Source: WRGA01 sp031553395 (GTDB lineage Bacteria; Bacteroidota; Bacteroidia; Bacteroidales; WRGA01). Taken from it: a DNA stretch of 64,000 bases. The notes beneath the pieces are model-generated. The model was not told where the DNA came from. It did not search any database and worked only from the letters and a program-made list of their open reading frames with translations. The translations under genes were made by a program, and so were the position numbers. Shown here in pieces: positions 44,262 through 52,634 of this stretch (its first letter is position 1; each line of letters opens with the position of its first letter). Where the stretch lies: positions 1-64,000 of the forward strand of contig JAVBLR010000015.1 of NCBI GenBank assembly GCA_031553395.1, in the 5' to 3' direction.

Positions 44262-45449
44262 ATGAAAAAGTATAATTTTGACGAAATAATCAACAGGCAC
44301 GGAACAAATTGTTTAAAACAAGATGCTTTGAAAGATTTTTTCGGAAGAGAAGATTTAATTCCATTGTGGGTGGCTGATATGGATTTCAAAACTCCTGATT
44401 TTATCATGGAAGCAATCCGAAAACGTTGTGAGCACGAAGTTCTGGCTTATACTTTTTCCGGAGATAAATACCATAATGCAATTATTAACTGGTTAAAACA
44501 TAAACATAACTGGACTGTCGAAAAATCGATGCTCGGATTTATCCCGGGTGTTGTGCCCGGATTGGCAATGTGCATAAATTGTTTTACCAATATGAATGAT
44601 ACGGTTATCGTGCAGCCTCCGGTTTATCCTCCATTTCTGCATGTTCCGGAAAAGTGCGGACGAAAGGTTGTTCTCAATCCTTTATTATTGGGAAACGGAC
44701 AATTCAACATGGATTTTAATCAGTTGGAATCCATTTGCGACAACCGATGCAAGATGTTGATATTATGCAATCCGCACAATCCGGGAGGAAGAATGTGGAG
44801 CAAGAAAGAATTGATTATGCTGGCAGATATTTGTTATGAAAAAAATATTTTCGTTGTATCTGATGAAATCCATGCCGACCTTGCTCTTGCAGGAAGAATG
44901 CATATTCCTTTCGCTTCGGTATCGGAAAAAGCTAATTCAAATAGTATAACATTAATGGCTCCGAGTAAAACGTTCAATATAGCCGGATTAGGTTCTTCTT
45001 TTTATGTTGCAACAAATTCGGATGTAAAAAAGAAATTCAGTGATTATTTGGCTAATAATGCTCTTGATCATGGACATATTTTTGCTTTTACAGCAACTCA
45101 GGCTGCTTATGAAAACGGAGAAGACTGGCTTAACCAATTGACTGATTATGTACAAAAAAATGTACGTTTTGTAGATAATTTTTTAAAATCGAATATTCCT
45201 CAAATTAAAGCAATTATACCCGAAGCATCGTTTCTCATCTGGCTGGATTGTCGCGAACTGAAAATGACTCAACCCGAACTTGTTTCATTTTTTATTAATG
45301 AAGCTCGTTTAGCACTAAATGATGGTATTACTTTCGGAATAGGCGGCGAAGATTTTATGCGCCTGAATATTGGATGCCCTCAATCTGTATTGGAGAAAGC
45401 AATGTTACAATTGAAAGAAGCCTATTATAAAGTAAAAGGTAAAAGGTAA
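44262..45449 (+). CDS. PatB/MalY family PLP aminotransferase (cystathionine beta-lyase type)
   Basis: This is a fold-type I PLP enzyme of the MalY/PatB group, which cleaves C-S bonds of cystathionine or cysteine, 395 residues. Family motifs are LIPLWVADMDFKTPD, VVQPPVYPPF, CNPHNPGGRMWSKKEL, VVSDEIHADL and the PLP lysine Lys236 in APSKTFNIAGL. The start is the ATG at 44262 (MKKYNFDE); an upstream TTG adds three residues without support. The last six residues, KVKGKR, are encoded by a tandem taaaagg repeat that forms a hairpin with the end of the convergent glycosyltransferase gene, so the native C-terminus has been altered by the repeat. Confidence 0.88.
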   Translation: MKKYNFDEIINRHGTNCLKQDALKDFFGREDLIPLWVADMDFKTPDFIMEAIRKRCEHEVLAYTFSGDKYHNAIINWLKHKHNWTVEKSMLGFIPGVVPGLAMCINCFTNMNDTVIVQPPVYPPFLHVPEKCGRKVVLNPLLLGNGQFNMDFNQLESICDNRCKMLILCNPHNPGGRMWSKKELIMLADICYEKNIFVVSDEIHADLALAGRMHIPFASVSEKANSNSITLMAPSKTFNIAGLGSSFYVATNSDVKKKFSDYLANNALDHGHIFAFTATQAAYENGEDWLNQLTDYVQKNVRFVDNFLKSNIPQIKAIIPEASFLIWLDCRELKMTQPELVSFFINEARLALNDGITFGIGGEDFMRLNIGCPQSVLEKAMLQLKEAYYKVKGKR

Positions 45450-45500
45450 AAGGTAAAAGGTAAAAGGTTTCCAAACTTTTTACCTTTTACCTTTTACTTT
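45429..45500. repeat. taaaagg tandem repeat forming a hairpin between convergent genes
   Basis: Five copies of the 7-mer (about 45433-45468) pair with ctttttaccttttaccttttacttt (about 45476-45500). It covers the stop codons of both convergent genes and probably acts as a bidirectional terminator. Confidence 0.85.
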
Positions 45501-46235
45501 AGCAACATAAAATCGTATTGCAAACCAAAGGTGAAAAAGAAAAACAGAAATTCTGCCATAATATTTTACCATTATCCGATAACGCTCTTTTAATGATAAT
45601 TTGTGATTGGATGTAGTTGTTCCTTCTTCCAAATAATTAACTACTATTTGATGAGAATTATAGATGTTATTACTTCGTTTTAAACAACGGATACACCAAT
45701 CGAAATCGGAAGAAAAACGATATTGCAGGTCATAATCGGGAGCAATATTTCTTTTTGCAATAAAAGCCTGATGACAAACCAGCATTCCCATCCGGAAGCT
45801 TTTCCATGTAAGTTTTTCAGGAGCCTTCAACCTGCGCATATAGTTGAAGTTTCCGGTATCATCTACAATGGCTGTTTCTCCATAAATAATATCCGGCAGA
45901 TTGGTTGCATTTATTTTTGATATAATTTTTTCAAGTGTATCAGAAGAATAGATCGTATCTCCGGAATTAATAAACCAGACATAATCACCTGTAGCAGCAG
46001 CCAAACCTTTATTCATCGCATCGTATAAACCTTTATCTGGTTCACTGATTCGATAGGCTATTTTGCTACTGTATTTATCAACAATTTGCATTGTTCCATC
46101 CGTTGATTTCCCATCGATAAGAATGTATTCTATATTACTGTATGTTTGATTAACAATGCTTTCTATCGTTTTAGCAATTGTTTTTTCGGCATTATAAGTA
46201 ATTGTTATGATTGAAAATATTGGAGGCATAATCAT
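45480..46235 (-). CDS. GT2 family glycosyltransferase
   Basis: The 251-residue product is a GT-A fold enzyme that transfers a sugar from a nucleotide donor, probably for cell-surface glycans. It begins FSIITITYNAEKTIAKTIESI, has the metal-binding region with YILIDGKSTDGT, and DYVWFINSGDTIY as the DxD-equivalent. WykB-type colanic or O-antigen transferases are close in style, but the donor cannot be told. The start is either 46235 or the ATG two codons later. The end, AKVKGKR, lies in the palindromic taaaagg repeat. A single Bacteroidota promoter box precedes it. Confidence 0.85.
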   Translation of the reverse strand: MIMPPIFSIITITYNAEKTIAKTIESIVNQTYSNIEYILIDGKSTDGTMQIVDKYSSKIAYRISEPDKGLYDAMNKGLAAATGDYVWFINSGDTIYSSDTLEKIISKINATNLPDIIYGETAIVDDTGNFNYMRRLKAPEKLTWKSFRMGMLVCHQAFIAKRNIAPDYDLQYRFSSDFDWCIRCLKRSNNIYNSHQIVVNYLEEGTTTSNHKLSLKERYRIMVKYYGRISVFLFHLWFAIRFYVAKVKGKR

Positions 46236-46252
46236 TTGTTATTTTTAATACA

Positions 46253-46260
46253 CAAAAATA
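46253..46260 (-). promoter_or_regulatory. Promoter -7 box of the glycosyltransferase gene
   Basis: On the minus strand the sequence reads TATTTTTG, matching TAnnTTTG, 18 bp before the ATG at 46235. A weak ATTG lies 18 bp further upstream in the -33 position. Confidence 0.55.
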
Positions 46261-46401
46261 CAAGAAAATATATAGAGACAATTATTGATTTTTGAGGAGA
46301 TAAAAGTATCTATTTGCAGCATATATTCATCAAGAATGGCCGATTTTTATTGAAAAACATGAATATTTTATCCATTTTATTTTTTTTTATAACAAATTCA
46401 C

Positions 46402-46409
46402 TACCTTTG
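46402..46409 (+). promoter_or_regulatory. Promoter -7 box of the outer-membrane protein gene
   Basis: TACCTTTG matches the consensus. Its position inside the longest possible reading frame supports a start at 46485 or 46491 rather than further upstream, leaving a leader of about 75 nt. Confidence 0.65.
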
Positions 46410-46490
46410 GATTCGATAGTTTTGTTATTTATTTTAGTGAAAATCATTATAAAGAATTCATTATTTTATAACATTTTAAAGCACATGTTT

Positions 46491-47096
46491 ATGAAACGTA
46501 CATTTTTTATTGCATTAGTTGCAGCTTTTTTGATATCATTGCCTTCTCAGGCGCAGATTAAATTTGGAGTAAGAGCGGGAGTAAGTGTTGCTGATCTTTC
46601 ATTCGACAGTGATGTTTTTAACAGCTCTAATATTACCGGATTCTCTGGAGGTTTGGCTGTAGATTTTAAAATTCCGGTTGTAGGTCTTGGTGTGTCTTCG
46701 GGATTATTGTACACGCAAAGAGGCGGAACTTTTAAGATTCCATCAAATATAGATGAAGCAGTAGGTACTTTTACAAGTAAAGATGTAAGAATCGGGTATT
46801 TGGATATTCCGGTATTTTTGAAATGGAACTTCAGTATTCCATTGTCTCCAGTAGGGGTATTTATACAAGGCGGCCCTTATTTTAGTTTGGCTTTGGATGA
46901 TAAAGATGCAAAAGATATTAAAGAAGCTTTTGGAAGTTTCAATAATTTTGACACAGGTTTAGGACTTGGTGCAGGTGTTTCTTTATTTTCGAAATTGGAA
47001 GTTGGTGCATATTACGGTTGGGGACTTACCAAAGTATATGATAACGGAGATGTAAAAAATAGAGGCTGGAACATAACTGCTGCTTATTTCTTTTAA
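46491..47096 (+). CDS. PorT-family outer-membrane beta-barrel protein
   Basis: The 201-residue product has a signal peptide (MKRTFFIALVAAFLISLPSQAQ) and the typical opening IKFGVRAGVSVADLSF of the PorT/OMP_b-brl_2 type 8-strand barrels, with alternating strands through GLLYTQRGGTF and LKWNFSIPLSPVGVFIQGGPYF to GWNITAAYFF. Function is not known. I chose the ATG at 46491 because it is followed directly by the signal peptide and preceded by a promoter box. A second ATG at 46485 is possible. A hairpin terminator follows the stop by 20 bp. Confidence 0.8.
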   Translation: MKRTFFIALVAAFLISLPSQAQIKFGVRAGVSVADLSFDSDVFNSSNITGFSGGLAVDFKIPVVGLGVSSGLLYTQRGGTFKIPSNIDEAVGTFTSKDVRIGYLDIPVFLKWNFSIPLSPVGVFIQGGPYFSLALDDKDAKDIKEAFGSFNNFDTGLGLGAGVSLFSKLEVGAYYGWGLTKVYDNGDVKNRGWNITAAYFF

Positions 47097-47116
47097 TTAA
47101 TCCGATTATAATAACT

Positions 47117-47165
47117 AACTTCGCGTGATTTATGTTGCATTAATTGCAATAAATTACGCGAAGTT
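47117..47165 (+). terminator. Hairpin terminator of the outer-membrane protein gene
   Basis: Aacttcgcgtgatttatgttgca pairs with its near-complement ending in cgcgaagtt around the loop ttaat, with two mismatches over some 22 bp. Confidence 0.7.
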
Positions 47166-47257
47166 TGCATATTAACTCATTTCGAAACCTTGATTGTAAT
47201 GCACGAAAAAGCCGCAAGTCTTTTATTTTTAAACAAGTAGTTTTCGATAATAATAAA

Positions 47258-49480
47258 ATGAGTAAAATTCTTTTCAAAAATAAAGAAGAAAAACAAAACT
47301 TCTTATCTGCCTATAAGAAGCTCCTTTTGTCTTTAAGCGGAACCTATACAAAAGATGAGTTTCTCCAACTAAAACACATTCTCAAAGATGCTGTTCTGAA
47401 TAATCGACATCCATTGAGTGGATTAGATATTCATCCTATAGTAAAAGACGTTTATGCAGCTTTAATCATATCTGATGAAATTGGGCTGAAACGTGCTTCG
47501 ATTATATCCGTTTTCCTATATGAATTGGTTGGCAATCATTCATTAGGCATTAAAGATATTGAAAAAAAATTCGGACAGGATGTAAGTACTATCATCAAAG
47601 GATTATTAAAAACCAATGAATTATATTCCAAAGACATTGCTGTAGACAGCGAAGACTTTCGCAAGCTTTTGCTTGTTTTTGCTGAAGATGTTCGGGTTAT
47701 TCTCATTATGATTGCCGAACGCTTGAATATGATGCGTCTTATGCGACATACCGACAATGAAGAACTTCGTGTAAAAGTTGCCAAAGAAGCTGGAATTTTG
47801 TATGCTCCTTTGGCTCATAAATTGGGATTGTATTCTATCAAATCCGAATTAGAGGATGCTTCCTTAAAATACACCAACCGGGTAGTTTACAATAACATAG
47901 CTAAAAAATTAAACGAAACCAAAAACTCTCGGGAAAAATATATCTCCCAATTTATCAAACCTGTTGAGGAAAAATTGGAAGATGCCGGACTTGATTTCGA
48001 TATTAAAGGACGTACCAAATCCATCTATTCCATTTGGAATAAAATTAAAAAACAAAAAACCGATTTTGAAAATATATACGATTTGTTTGCTATTCGTGTA
48101 ATTTTGAATACAACAAAGGAAAAGGAAAAATCGGAATGCTGGCAGGTATATTCTATCATTACCGATATGTATCAACCCAATCCTATGCGACTGAAAGATT
48201 GGTTATCCATCCCAAAAAGCAACGGATATGAATCGTTGCATACAACCGTAATGGGGCCGGGTGGAAAATGGGTAGAAGTACAAATCCGGAGCAAGCGCAT
48301 GGACGAAATTGCCGAACGTGGATTTGCTGCTCATTGGAAATACAAAGGTGTAAAAAGCGAAAGTGGCTTGGATGAATGGCTTACCAATGTGAGGGAAATA
48401 TTGGAAAGTCACGATGCTACACCGGCTGAGGTAATGAGTGAGTTCAAATTGGGTATTTATGAAAAAGAAATTTTTGTATTTACTCCAAAAGGCGATTTAC
48501 ATCGACTTCCCAAAGGTGCTACAGTAATGGATTTCGCGTATTCGATTCATACGGATGTGGGGAATCGTTGTGTGGGTGGTAAAATCAACGGAAAAAATGT
48601 TCCGATAAAACATGTTATTAAAACAGGCGACCAGATTGAAATATTGACTTCGCCCAATCAGTCTCCCAAACGCGATTGGCTGAATTTTACGGTAACATCT
48701 AAGGCGCGTGTAAAAATAAAACAAACACTAAAGGAGCAAGATTCCAAAGAATCGGAATACGGAAAAGAATTATTGATGCGCCGCTTCAAAAACAAAAAAA
48801 TTGATTTTGAAGAAGCTGTTTTGATGCGTTTAATTAAAAAACTTGGGTATAAAAACATAACTGATTTTTTTTACGATATTGCTTCCGGAAAAAGTGATGC
48901 AAATGCTGTTATCGAACAATACCTCGACCTTGGAAAGAAGGAAAAGGAAGCAACCGAATTTATTGAAACTCGTACAGCCGAAACGTTTTCGGTAAGTGAA
49001 ACAACCGAAAAAAACTATTTACACGAAGATACGCTGGTTATCGACCACAACCTGAAAGGTATTGATTATAAGTTGGCTAAATGTTGTAATCCGATTTATG
49101 GCGATGAAATTTTCGGGTTTGTTTCTTCACAAGGTGGAATTAAAATTCATCGAAAAGATTGCAGTAATGCTCCCGAAATGATCTCCCGTTTTGGTTACCG
49201 TGTTGTAAAAGCCCAATGGGCAGGAAAAGCCGAAACACTTTATCCCGTTACATTACACGTTGTGGGACATGACGATATCGGTATTGTAACGAATATATCT
49301 TCTATTATATCCAAAGAAAAGGATGTTTCTCTGCGTTCAATTAACGTAAATTCTTCGGATGGATTATTTCAGGGAGATATAACAGTTTTTATTTCAGATA
49401 CATCTAAATTAAACGGATTAATTAATAAAATCAAAACCGTTAAAGGTGTAAAATTGGTAGAGAGAGGAAAAGTATCATAG
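47258..49480 (+). CDS. RelA/SpoT homologue, (p)ppGpp synthetase with degenerate hydrolase domain
   Basis: A long RSH stringent-response enzyme, 740 residues. The HD-type domain (about 30-180) is present, but the catalytic His-Asp pair is replaced by Tyr88-Glu89 (SVFLYELVGN instead of an LLHDVVEDT-like motif), so hydrolysis of (p)ppGpp is unlikely. The synthetase domain (about 235-365) looks intact: GRTKSIYSIWNKIKK, YESLHTTVMGPGG and the RLKD charge motif of the RXKD type. TGS (about 400-465, IFVFTPKGDLHRLPKGATVMD), a Cys-rich helical region (LAKCCNPIYGDEIFG) and a C-terminal ACT domain follow. I start at 47258, after the preceding terminator; an upstream TTG lies in that hairpin. It is probably a monofunctional RelA-like synthetase. 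Confidence 0.9.
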   Translation: MSKILFKNKEEKQNFLSAYKKLLLSLSGTYTKDEFLQLKHILKDAVLNNRHPLSGLDIHPIVKDVYAALIISDEIGLKRASIISVFLYELVGNHSLGIKDIEKKFGQDVSTIIKGLLKTNELYSKDIAVDSEDFRKLLLVFAEDVRVILIMIAERLNMMRLMRHTDNEELRVKVAKEAGILYAPLAHKLGLYSIKSELEDASLKYTNRVVYNNIAKKLNETKNSREKYISQFIKPVEEKLEDAGLDFDIKGRTKSIYSIWNKIKKQKTDFENIYDLFAIRVILNTTKEKEKSECWQVYSIITDMYQPNPMRLKDWLSIPKSNGYESLHTTVMGPGGKWVEVQIRSKRMDEIAERGFAAHWKYKGVKSESGLDEWLTNVREILESHDATPAEVMSEFKLGIYEKEIFVFTPKGDLHRLPKGATVMDFAYSIHTDVGNRCVGGKINGKNVPIKHVIKTGDQIEILTSPNQSPKRDWLNFTVTSKARVKIKQTLKEQDSKESEYGKELLMRRFKNKKIDFEEAVLMRLIKKLGYKNITDFFYDIASGKSDANAVIEQYLDLGKKEKEATEFIETRTAETFSVSETTEKNYLHEDTLVIDHNLKGIDYKLAKCCNPIYGDEIFGFVSSQGGIKIHRKDCSNAPEMISRFGYRVVKAQWAGKAETLYPVTLHVVGHDDIGIVTNISSIISKEKDVSLRSINVNSSDGLFQGDITVFISDTSKLNGLINKIKTVKGVKLVERGKVS

Positions 49481-49486
49481 GATATT

Positions 49487-49557
49487 GTTATTCGTTGTTT
49501 GTTATTTGCCAATAAAACAACGAATAACTAAAAACAAATAACGAATAACTAAACAAC
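49487..49557. repeat. Word-repeat hairpin aacgaataac
   Basis: Gttattcgttgttt (49487-49500) pairs perfectly with 49515-49528, and a second copy of aacgaataac follows at about 49541-49550, so alternative stems can form. It lies directly after the RSH stop codon. Confidence 0.75.
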
Positions 49558-49561
49558 CACT

Positions 49562-50152
49562 ATGGACGAACTTAAAAAAGAAATATTGGAAAATGTAACC
49601 AATGAAGTTGCATTCGGATTCAGTACCAAAGAAGAAATCTTTGATGATATATTAGATATGTTTGATGATGAAGGTATTGATGAAGATTGGCTGAAAAAGC
49701 TGATTGATGAAAAATACGATGCTCATCTGGAAGAAAGTAAAACATGGCAACATCCGACTGATTATGAAAAACTGGCCGAAGTTTTCGAAGAATTAAATGA
49801 GGAAAATATCATTACGCTTCATAAAGCCGGTTACACCAAACAAGATGGTTATGGCGATGTAACTGAAATTGTTGAAATCCTCAAAGAAGACGGAATCGAA
49901 CCAATCGGTTATTGCTTTTATCATACACAAGACTTGGAAAGAGCTATTGATCCGGAAATCAGGAATTTATTTTTATGCTTTGATAGCCTAGACCAAAACG
50001 ATGAAAAGGCTATTACTATTGGAAATCTGATTGTATCAAAACTCAACAAGGCCGGATTCAAAACTTCTTGGGATGGAACAATCAATCAACGAATTGAAAT
50101 AAAGGATATCAATTGGTTAAGAACGCCGGAAGAAGATGATGATGAAGATTAA
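49562..50152 (+). CDS. Acidic cytoplasmic protein, DUF6891-like
   Basis: The 196-residue product has no signal peptide or membrane segment and is strongly acidic, ending in TPEEDDDED. It contains HKAGYTKQDGYGDVTEIVEIL and GYCFYHTQDLERAI, which I associate with the DUF6891 family; the name comes from memory and should be treated with caution. Function is unknown. It starts 4 bp after the word-repeat hairpin and ends before another, so it is probably a single-gene unit. Confidence 0.65.
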   Translation: MDELKKEILENVTNEVAFGFSTKEEIFDDILDMFDDEGIDEDWLKKLIDEKYDAHLEESKTWQHPTDYEKLAEVFEELNEENIITLHKAGYTKQDGYGDVTEIVEILKEDGIEPIGYCFYHTQDLERAIDPEIRNLFLCFDSLDQNDEKAITIGNLIVSKLNKAGFKTSWDGTINQRIEIKDINWLRTPEEDDDED

Positions 50153-50163
50153 TTAATGTGCCG

Positions 50164-50219
50164 ATATGCCAATGTGCTAATTAATACGGATGCACTCTTT
50201 CATTGGCACATTGGCATAT
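50164..50219. repeat. Word-repeat hairpin atatgccaatgtgc
   Basis: Atatgccaatgtgctaat (50164-50181) pairs with 50202-50219, with one mismatch over 18 bp. Further copies of the word lie on both sides (gtgccgatatgcc and attggcatat). The same words occur in the end of the gene at 60847. Confidence 0.75.
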
Positions 50220-50248
50220 TAGAAAATTGGCATATTTAAAATAAGCTT

Positions 50249-51193
50249 ATGAAAACATTTAATTTATTTTTTTGCATTTTACTATTTGCAACATCCATTT
50301 ACGCACAAGAAAAAAAATACGACATTGTTGTTGCTCAGGATGGGTCGGGAAATTTTAAAACTATTCAGGAAGCTGTTACTTCTGTTCGCGATTTTCGTCC
50401 GGAAGGAAGAACGGTTATTTTTATCAAAAACGGAACATATACCGAAAAACTAGTTATCCCTACTTCAAAAACCGAAATAACATTGTTGGGCGAAAATACC
50501 GAAAAAACCATTATAACCAACAATGACCATGCAAATATCAACAAAATGGGAACTTTTAAAAGTTACACGATGTTGGTGCAGGGTAATGATTTTATTGGCA
50601 AAAACCTGACTATCGAAAATAATGCTCCCGAATTGGGTCAAGCAGTGTCTTTGCATACCGAAGGAGACAGGATTGCATTTTACGATTGCCGTTTGTTGGG
50701 TAATCAGGATACTTTTTATGGAGGACGAGAAAACACCCGGATTTTCTTCAAAGACTGCTATATTGAAGGAACAACCGATTTCATTTTTGGGCCTTCGACT
50801 GTTTGGTTTGAATCTTGTACTATTTGCAGCAAACGAAATTCCTATATTACTGCAGCATCCACACCGAAAAATATTCAATTTGGATTTGTATTTAACAATT
50901 GTACGCTTACGGCTAAAGAAGGTGTTACAAAAGTATATTTAGGCCGTCCGTGGCGTGCGTATGGAGCAACACTTTTTATGAACTGCAAATTGGGAAGCCA
51001 AATTCTTCCAGAAGGTTGGCACAATTGGGGAAATACTGATAATGAAAAAACAGCACGTTACGCCGAATATAAAAATACGGGAGAAGGTGCAAATACACAA
51101 AATCGTGTTCCTTGGTCTAAACAATTGACTGATAAAGAAGCGAAGGAATATACGATTGAGAATGTTTTTAGAAGCTGGAAGGTTGCAAATTAA
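50249..51193 (+). CDS. Pectinesterase (CE8 family)
   Basis: The enzyme removes methyl esters from pectin (homogalacturonan), in the periplasm or outside the cell. The 314-residue product has a signal peptide (MKTFNLFFCILLFATSIYAQ) and the right-handed beta-helix motifs of CE8: GSGNFKTIQEAV, GNQDTFYGG (first catalytic Asp), YIEGTTDFIFGPSTVWFESC (second Asp) and YLGRPWRAYGATLFMNC (Arg). All catalytic residues are present, so it should be active. No other pectin genes adjoin it, so it stands apart from a utilisation locus. A clear intrinsic terminator follows. Confidence 0.92.
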   Translation: MKTFNLFFCILLFATSIYAQEKKYDIVVAQDGSGNFKTIQEAVTSVRDFRPEGRTVIFIKNGTYTEKLVIPTSKTEITLLGENTEKTIITNNDHANINKMGTFKSYTMLVQGNDFIGKNLTIENNAPELGQAVSLHTEGDRIAFYDCRLLGNQDTFYGGRENTRIFFKDCYIEGTTDFIFGPSTVWFESCTICSKRNSYITAASTPKNIQFGFVFNNCTLTAKEGVTKVYLGRPWRAYGATLFMNCKLGSQILPEGWHNWGNTDNEKTARYAEYKNTGEGANTQNRVPWSKQLTDKEAKEYTIENVFRSWKVAN

Positions 51194-51205
51194 GAATTAA
51201 AAGTT

Positions 51206-51240
51206 AAGAGTTAGAAATATTCAATTTCTAACTCTTTTTT
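51206..51240 (+). terminator. Intrinsic terminator of the pectinesterase gene
   Basis: Aagagttagaaat pairs perfectly with atttctaactctt (51224-51236) across a 5-nt loop, followed by a T-run. The words aattaag and agttaag precede it. Confidence 0.85.
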
Positions 51241-51299
51241 AAATCAAATCGCAACCTATTAAAAAAACAATCATTTATTAACAAAATAGTTACTTGAAT

Positions 51300-52262
51300 T
51301 TATTTAGAATAATTAACCCCTATATTTTCAGAACAATCTATATTTTCATATTTTGCCGATAAATCTTTTGACAGGAATAATTTTCTCATTACCCCCTCTT
51401 TTCCAGTCAATTGAATAATCAAAGAATCGCATTGTCCGGAATATTTAACATACATGTCATTATCAGCATAACCAAACTTTCTATAGACAGAACCTTTTAA
51501 ACTCAATGTTCCGACTTTTGAGTTAGGGTTAATTTTCACGTTCCCTATAGTGCCTCCCTGTAATTGTATATCCACATTCATAGTATCCGAAATTTGATCG
51601 TCCAAATCAAATCTGCTAATTTCTGCATTAACATCAATTTGAACTTGAGGTATCCTTGCCGTAGAATTTAAGCTCGATGTATAAAGCTCTAACCAACTAT
51701 CTCTTTGTTTTATATTAACATAGGGCATATCCGTATATAAAGCTCTTCGACATTGGCCATCAAGAACTGATACAATTGTATTTCGGCCATCAAAACCATA
51801 CACTTTGCATGTAAAATGAGGAGGATGCAGCTTTTTTTTCGGTTTGGCAAAAGAAATCGATTGAGGGTCTTCCGGCATAAAAATAAAAACCGGAATTTTA
51901 TCGCTACCAATAGCTTCCCAATCCAACGAATTAATAATCAATTTATTTCCGCTACTTTCTATTTCTACATATTCTTTGCAATAGTTGCTCGCATATACTT
52001 CATATTTATCGCCTTTCAAAATTACGACATCAACATCACAAATAGTTATCGATGAAAAAGGTGAGCAAGAGATAGATTGATATGTATTCAATTCTTTATT
52101 TTCCAGCAGCTTATGCATTTGCTCTATGCTTTGTACTTGTTTTATTTTTTCCATATCAGCAATAACCCGTTTGGATACAACTACTTGAAAAACGATTATT
52201 CCTACTATTATTATTCCTAATCCTACCAATAATTTGGAGGAAAGCTTTGTTATATATTTCAT
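51300..52262 (-). CDS. Membrane-anchored protein, last gene of the ABC/GntR operon
   Basis: The 320-residue product has one N-terminal membrane segment (KLLVGLGIIIVGIIVFQVVV) and a beta-rich outer part that begins with TYQSISCSPFSSITICDVDVV, similar in style to DUF2807/GIN-type adhesin-like repeats (ILKGDKYEVYASNYCKEYVEI). Family assignment is tentative. It starts 4 bp after the GntR regulator gene, as the fourth gene of the operon, so it is probably controlled with the exporter. It may be the substrate, a sensor or a cell-wall partner. Confidence 0.6.
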   Translation of the reverse strand: MKYITKLSSKLLVGLGIIIVGIIVFQVVVSKRVIADMEKIKQVQSIEQMHKLLENKELNTYQSISCSPFSSITICDVDVVILKGDKYEVYASNYCKEYVEIESSGNKLIINSLDWEAIGSDKIPVFIFMPEDPQSISFAKPKKKLHPPHFTCKVYGFDGRNTIVSVLDGQCRRALYTDMPYVNIKQRDSWLELYTSSLNSTARIPQVQIDVNAEISRFDLDDQISDTMNVDIQLQGGTIGNVKINPNSKVGTLSLKGSVYRKFGYADNDMYVKYSGQCDSLIIQLTGKEGVMRKLFLSKDLSAKYENIDCSENIGVNYSK

Positions 52263-52266
52263 ACGT

Positions 52267-52632
52267 TTATACCTTTTCTTTATATTGTTGATACAAAATA
52301 TTAATCTCTTCCATAGAAAAATCCAGCAAGGAAATTGTTTTGAAAAATTCGGGTAAATCTTGTTCCTTGAAATTCTTCTTCCATTCCTTTTTTACGATCG
52401 AATACGCTTTCTCCGAAACAAAATAACCGATACCTCTTTTATTGTAGATAATTTCTTTTTGCTGAAGTATTTCATACGCTCTGACTGTTGTATTGGGATT
52501 GACTTCCATAGCTACAGCCAAATCTCTGACAGAAGGTATGCGTTCTTCTCCACTCCAATCCTTACGGAGAATCTTTTCTTCAATGATTTTAGCAATTTGA
52601 AGATAAATAGCTTGAGAATCTGTAAATTGCAT
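52267..52632 (-). CDS. GntR family regulator, YtrA subfamily
   Basis: The 121-residue protein has the short YtrA form: a winged helix (IYLQIAKIIEEKILRKDWSG, then ERIPSVRDLAVAMEVNPNTTVRAYEILQ) and a small C-terminal dimerisation helix. YtrA-type regulators sit beside ABC transporters and repress their operon until envelope stress. It is the third gene of the operon, 2 bp after the permease gene and 4 bp before the next gene. A palindrome in the operon promoter (54446-54469) is the likely operator. Confidence 0.9.
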   Translation of the reverse strand: MQFTDSQAIYLQIAKIIEEKILRKDWSGEERIPSVRDLAVAMEVNPNTTVRAYEILQQKEIIYNKRGIGYFVSEKAYSIVKKEWKKNFKEQDLPEFFKTISLLDFSMEEINILYQQYKEKV

Positions 52633-52634
52633 AA

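Noticed and set aside
46314..46490. N-terminal extension of the PorT-family protein from a TTG start
   Set aside because: The promoter box at 46402-46409 lies inside the extension, and the signal peptide starts only at 46491.
47165..47257. N-terminal extension of the RSH protein from a TTG start
   Set aside because: The extension begins inside the terminator hairpin of the preceding gene and does not resemble RSH N-termini.
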